The notes under the pieces: model-generated
Databases searched by the model: none
What the model saw: the letters and a program-made list of their open reading frames with translations, nothing else
What the model was told of the DNA's origin: nothing
Translations under genes and position numbers: made by a program
Assembly (NCBI GenBank): GCA_016098155.1
Contig: JAAAJB010000632.1
Location: 1 to 19,715, forward strand
Length of the DNA stretch: 19,715 nucleotides
Origin: Actinomortierella ambigua
Lineage: Eukaryota; Mortierellomycota; Mortierellomycetes; Mortierellales; Mortierellaceae
Direction of reading: 5' to 3'
Shown here: piece after piece, positions 19,371 to 19,715 of the stretch
Numbering within the stretch: position 1 is the stretch's first letter
How the letters are laid out: each line of letters opens with the position of its first letter

Positions 19371-19715
19371 GTAGTCGTGACATTGTTTTCTTTCTTTCAA
19401 ATGACCTTTTTTTTTTTCCTTTTCACACTCAGTCGCACTCTCACGCGTCGCACATGCGTACGCGTATTCATAACAACACGTTTACACATAAAAAATGAAT
19501 AAAAGAAACCAAAAAAAAAAAAAAAAAAAACGATCTTTGGAGCAACTCATTAGATCAAAAAGGCTCTCTCTAATCTACCATGAATCAATGACAACCAGCA
19601 CTTCTTCCGTGGTGTCATTCCGGACTTTGCATATTCTACCCAACGTCGACTTTCGGCTTTTTTTTTTTTTTTTTTTTTGGTTGGGAAGTGCATTTTGGGG
19701 GAGGGGGATGGGGTT
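19371..19715. other. 3' flank of the secreted-protein gene with homopolymer tracts
   Basis: AATAAA at 19498-19503 is the likely polyadenylation signal. It is followed by a genomic A20 tract (19511-19530) and, further on, a T21 tract (19658-19678). No gene seen before the window end. Confidence 0.5.

Noticed and set aside
17960..19539. 9-bp match (cgatctttg) at 17960 and 19531 as a target-site duplication
   Set aside because: The same word also occurs near 8068, and the left copy is 820 bp from the start codon; best explained by chance.
1..19715. CRISPR arrays, tRNA or rRNA genes, bacterial-type operons
   Set aside because: No regularly spaced repeats, no tRNA T-arm in a cloverleaf context, no rRNA core sequence; splicing shows the DNA is eukaryotic.

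Overview
The window is nuclear DNA from a filamentous fungus. It has short GT-AG introns (about 55-165 nt) with fungal branch sites such as TGCTAAC, CT-rich promoters, many long homopolymer runs and no operons. The gene set and style (a full-length GANP-type SAC3 protein, small cysteine-rich secreted proteins, Helitron debris) best fit an early-diverging lineage such as Mortierellaceae. That placement is an inference, since there is no marker gene.

Left part (1-6060): gene-poor and decayed. It holds the broken 3' end of an unrecognised gene (1-629), a possible small minus-strand membrane protein (1404-1763) and a frameshifted minus-strand coding relic (2222-2481). It also holds a Helitron Rep relic (about 3540-3960, minus strand) lying between two diverged direct copies of a 0.8-1.0 kb repeat (about 2696-3540 and 4796-5825). 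A hairpin and a ~50 bp tandem repeat sit at 4417-4570.

Middle part (6060-15077): a gene for a 333-residue, eight-cysteine, probably secreted protein of unknown family (6498-7499). It has a recognisable TATA element and a probable leader intron. It converges on a long minus-strand gene (15077-8132) that I resolve into nine exons, all junctions in phase, giving 1998 residues. The product is a SAC3/GANP (MCM3AP-like) mRNA-export scaffold with FG and RGG repeats, the SAC3 domain, a centrin-binding-type helical region and a GANP-like C-terminal half.

Right part (15078-19715): a COG0523/CobW-family metallochaperone GTPase (four exons, 358 residues) divergently transcribed from the GANP gene, sharing an 889 bp intergenic promoter region. 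After 1.3 kb of non-coding DNA comes an intronless gene for a 195-residue, six-cysteine secreted protein (18783-19370). The GANP and CobW genes are housekeeping; nothing shows a functional link between them beyond the shared promoter region. The two secreted proteins have no recognised family and are the least explained intact genes here.
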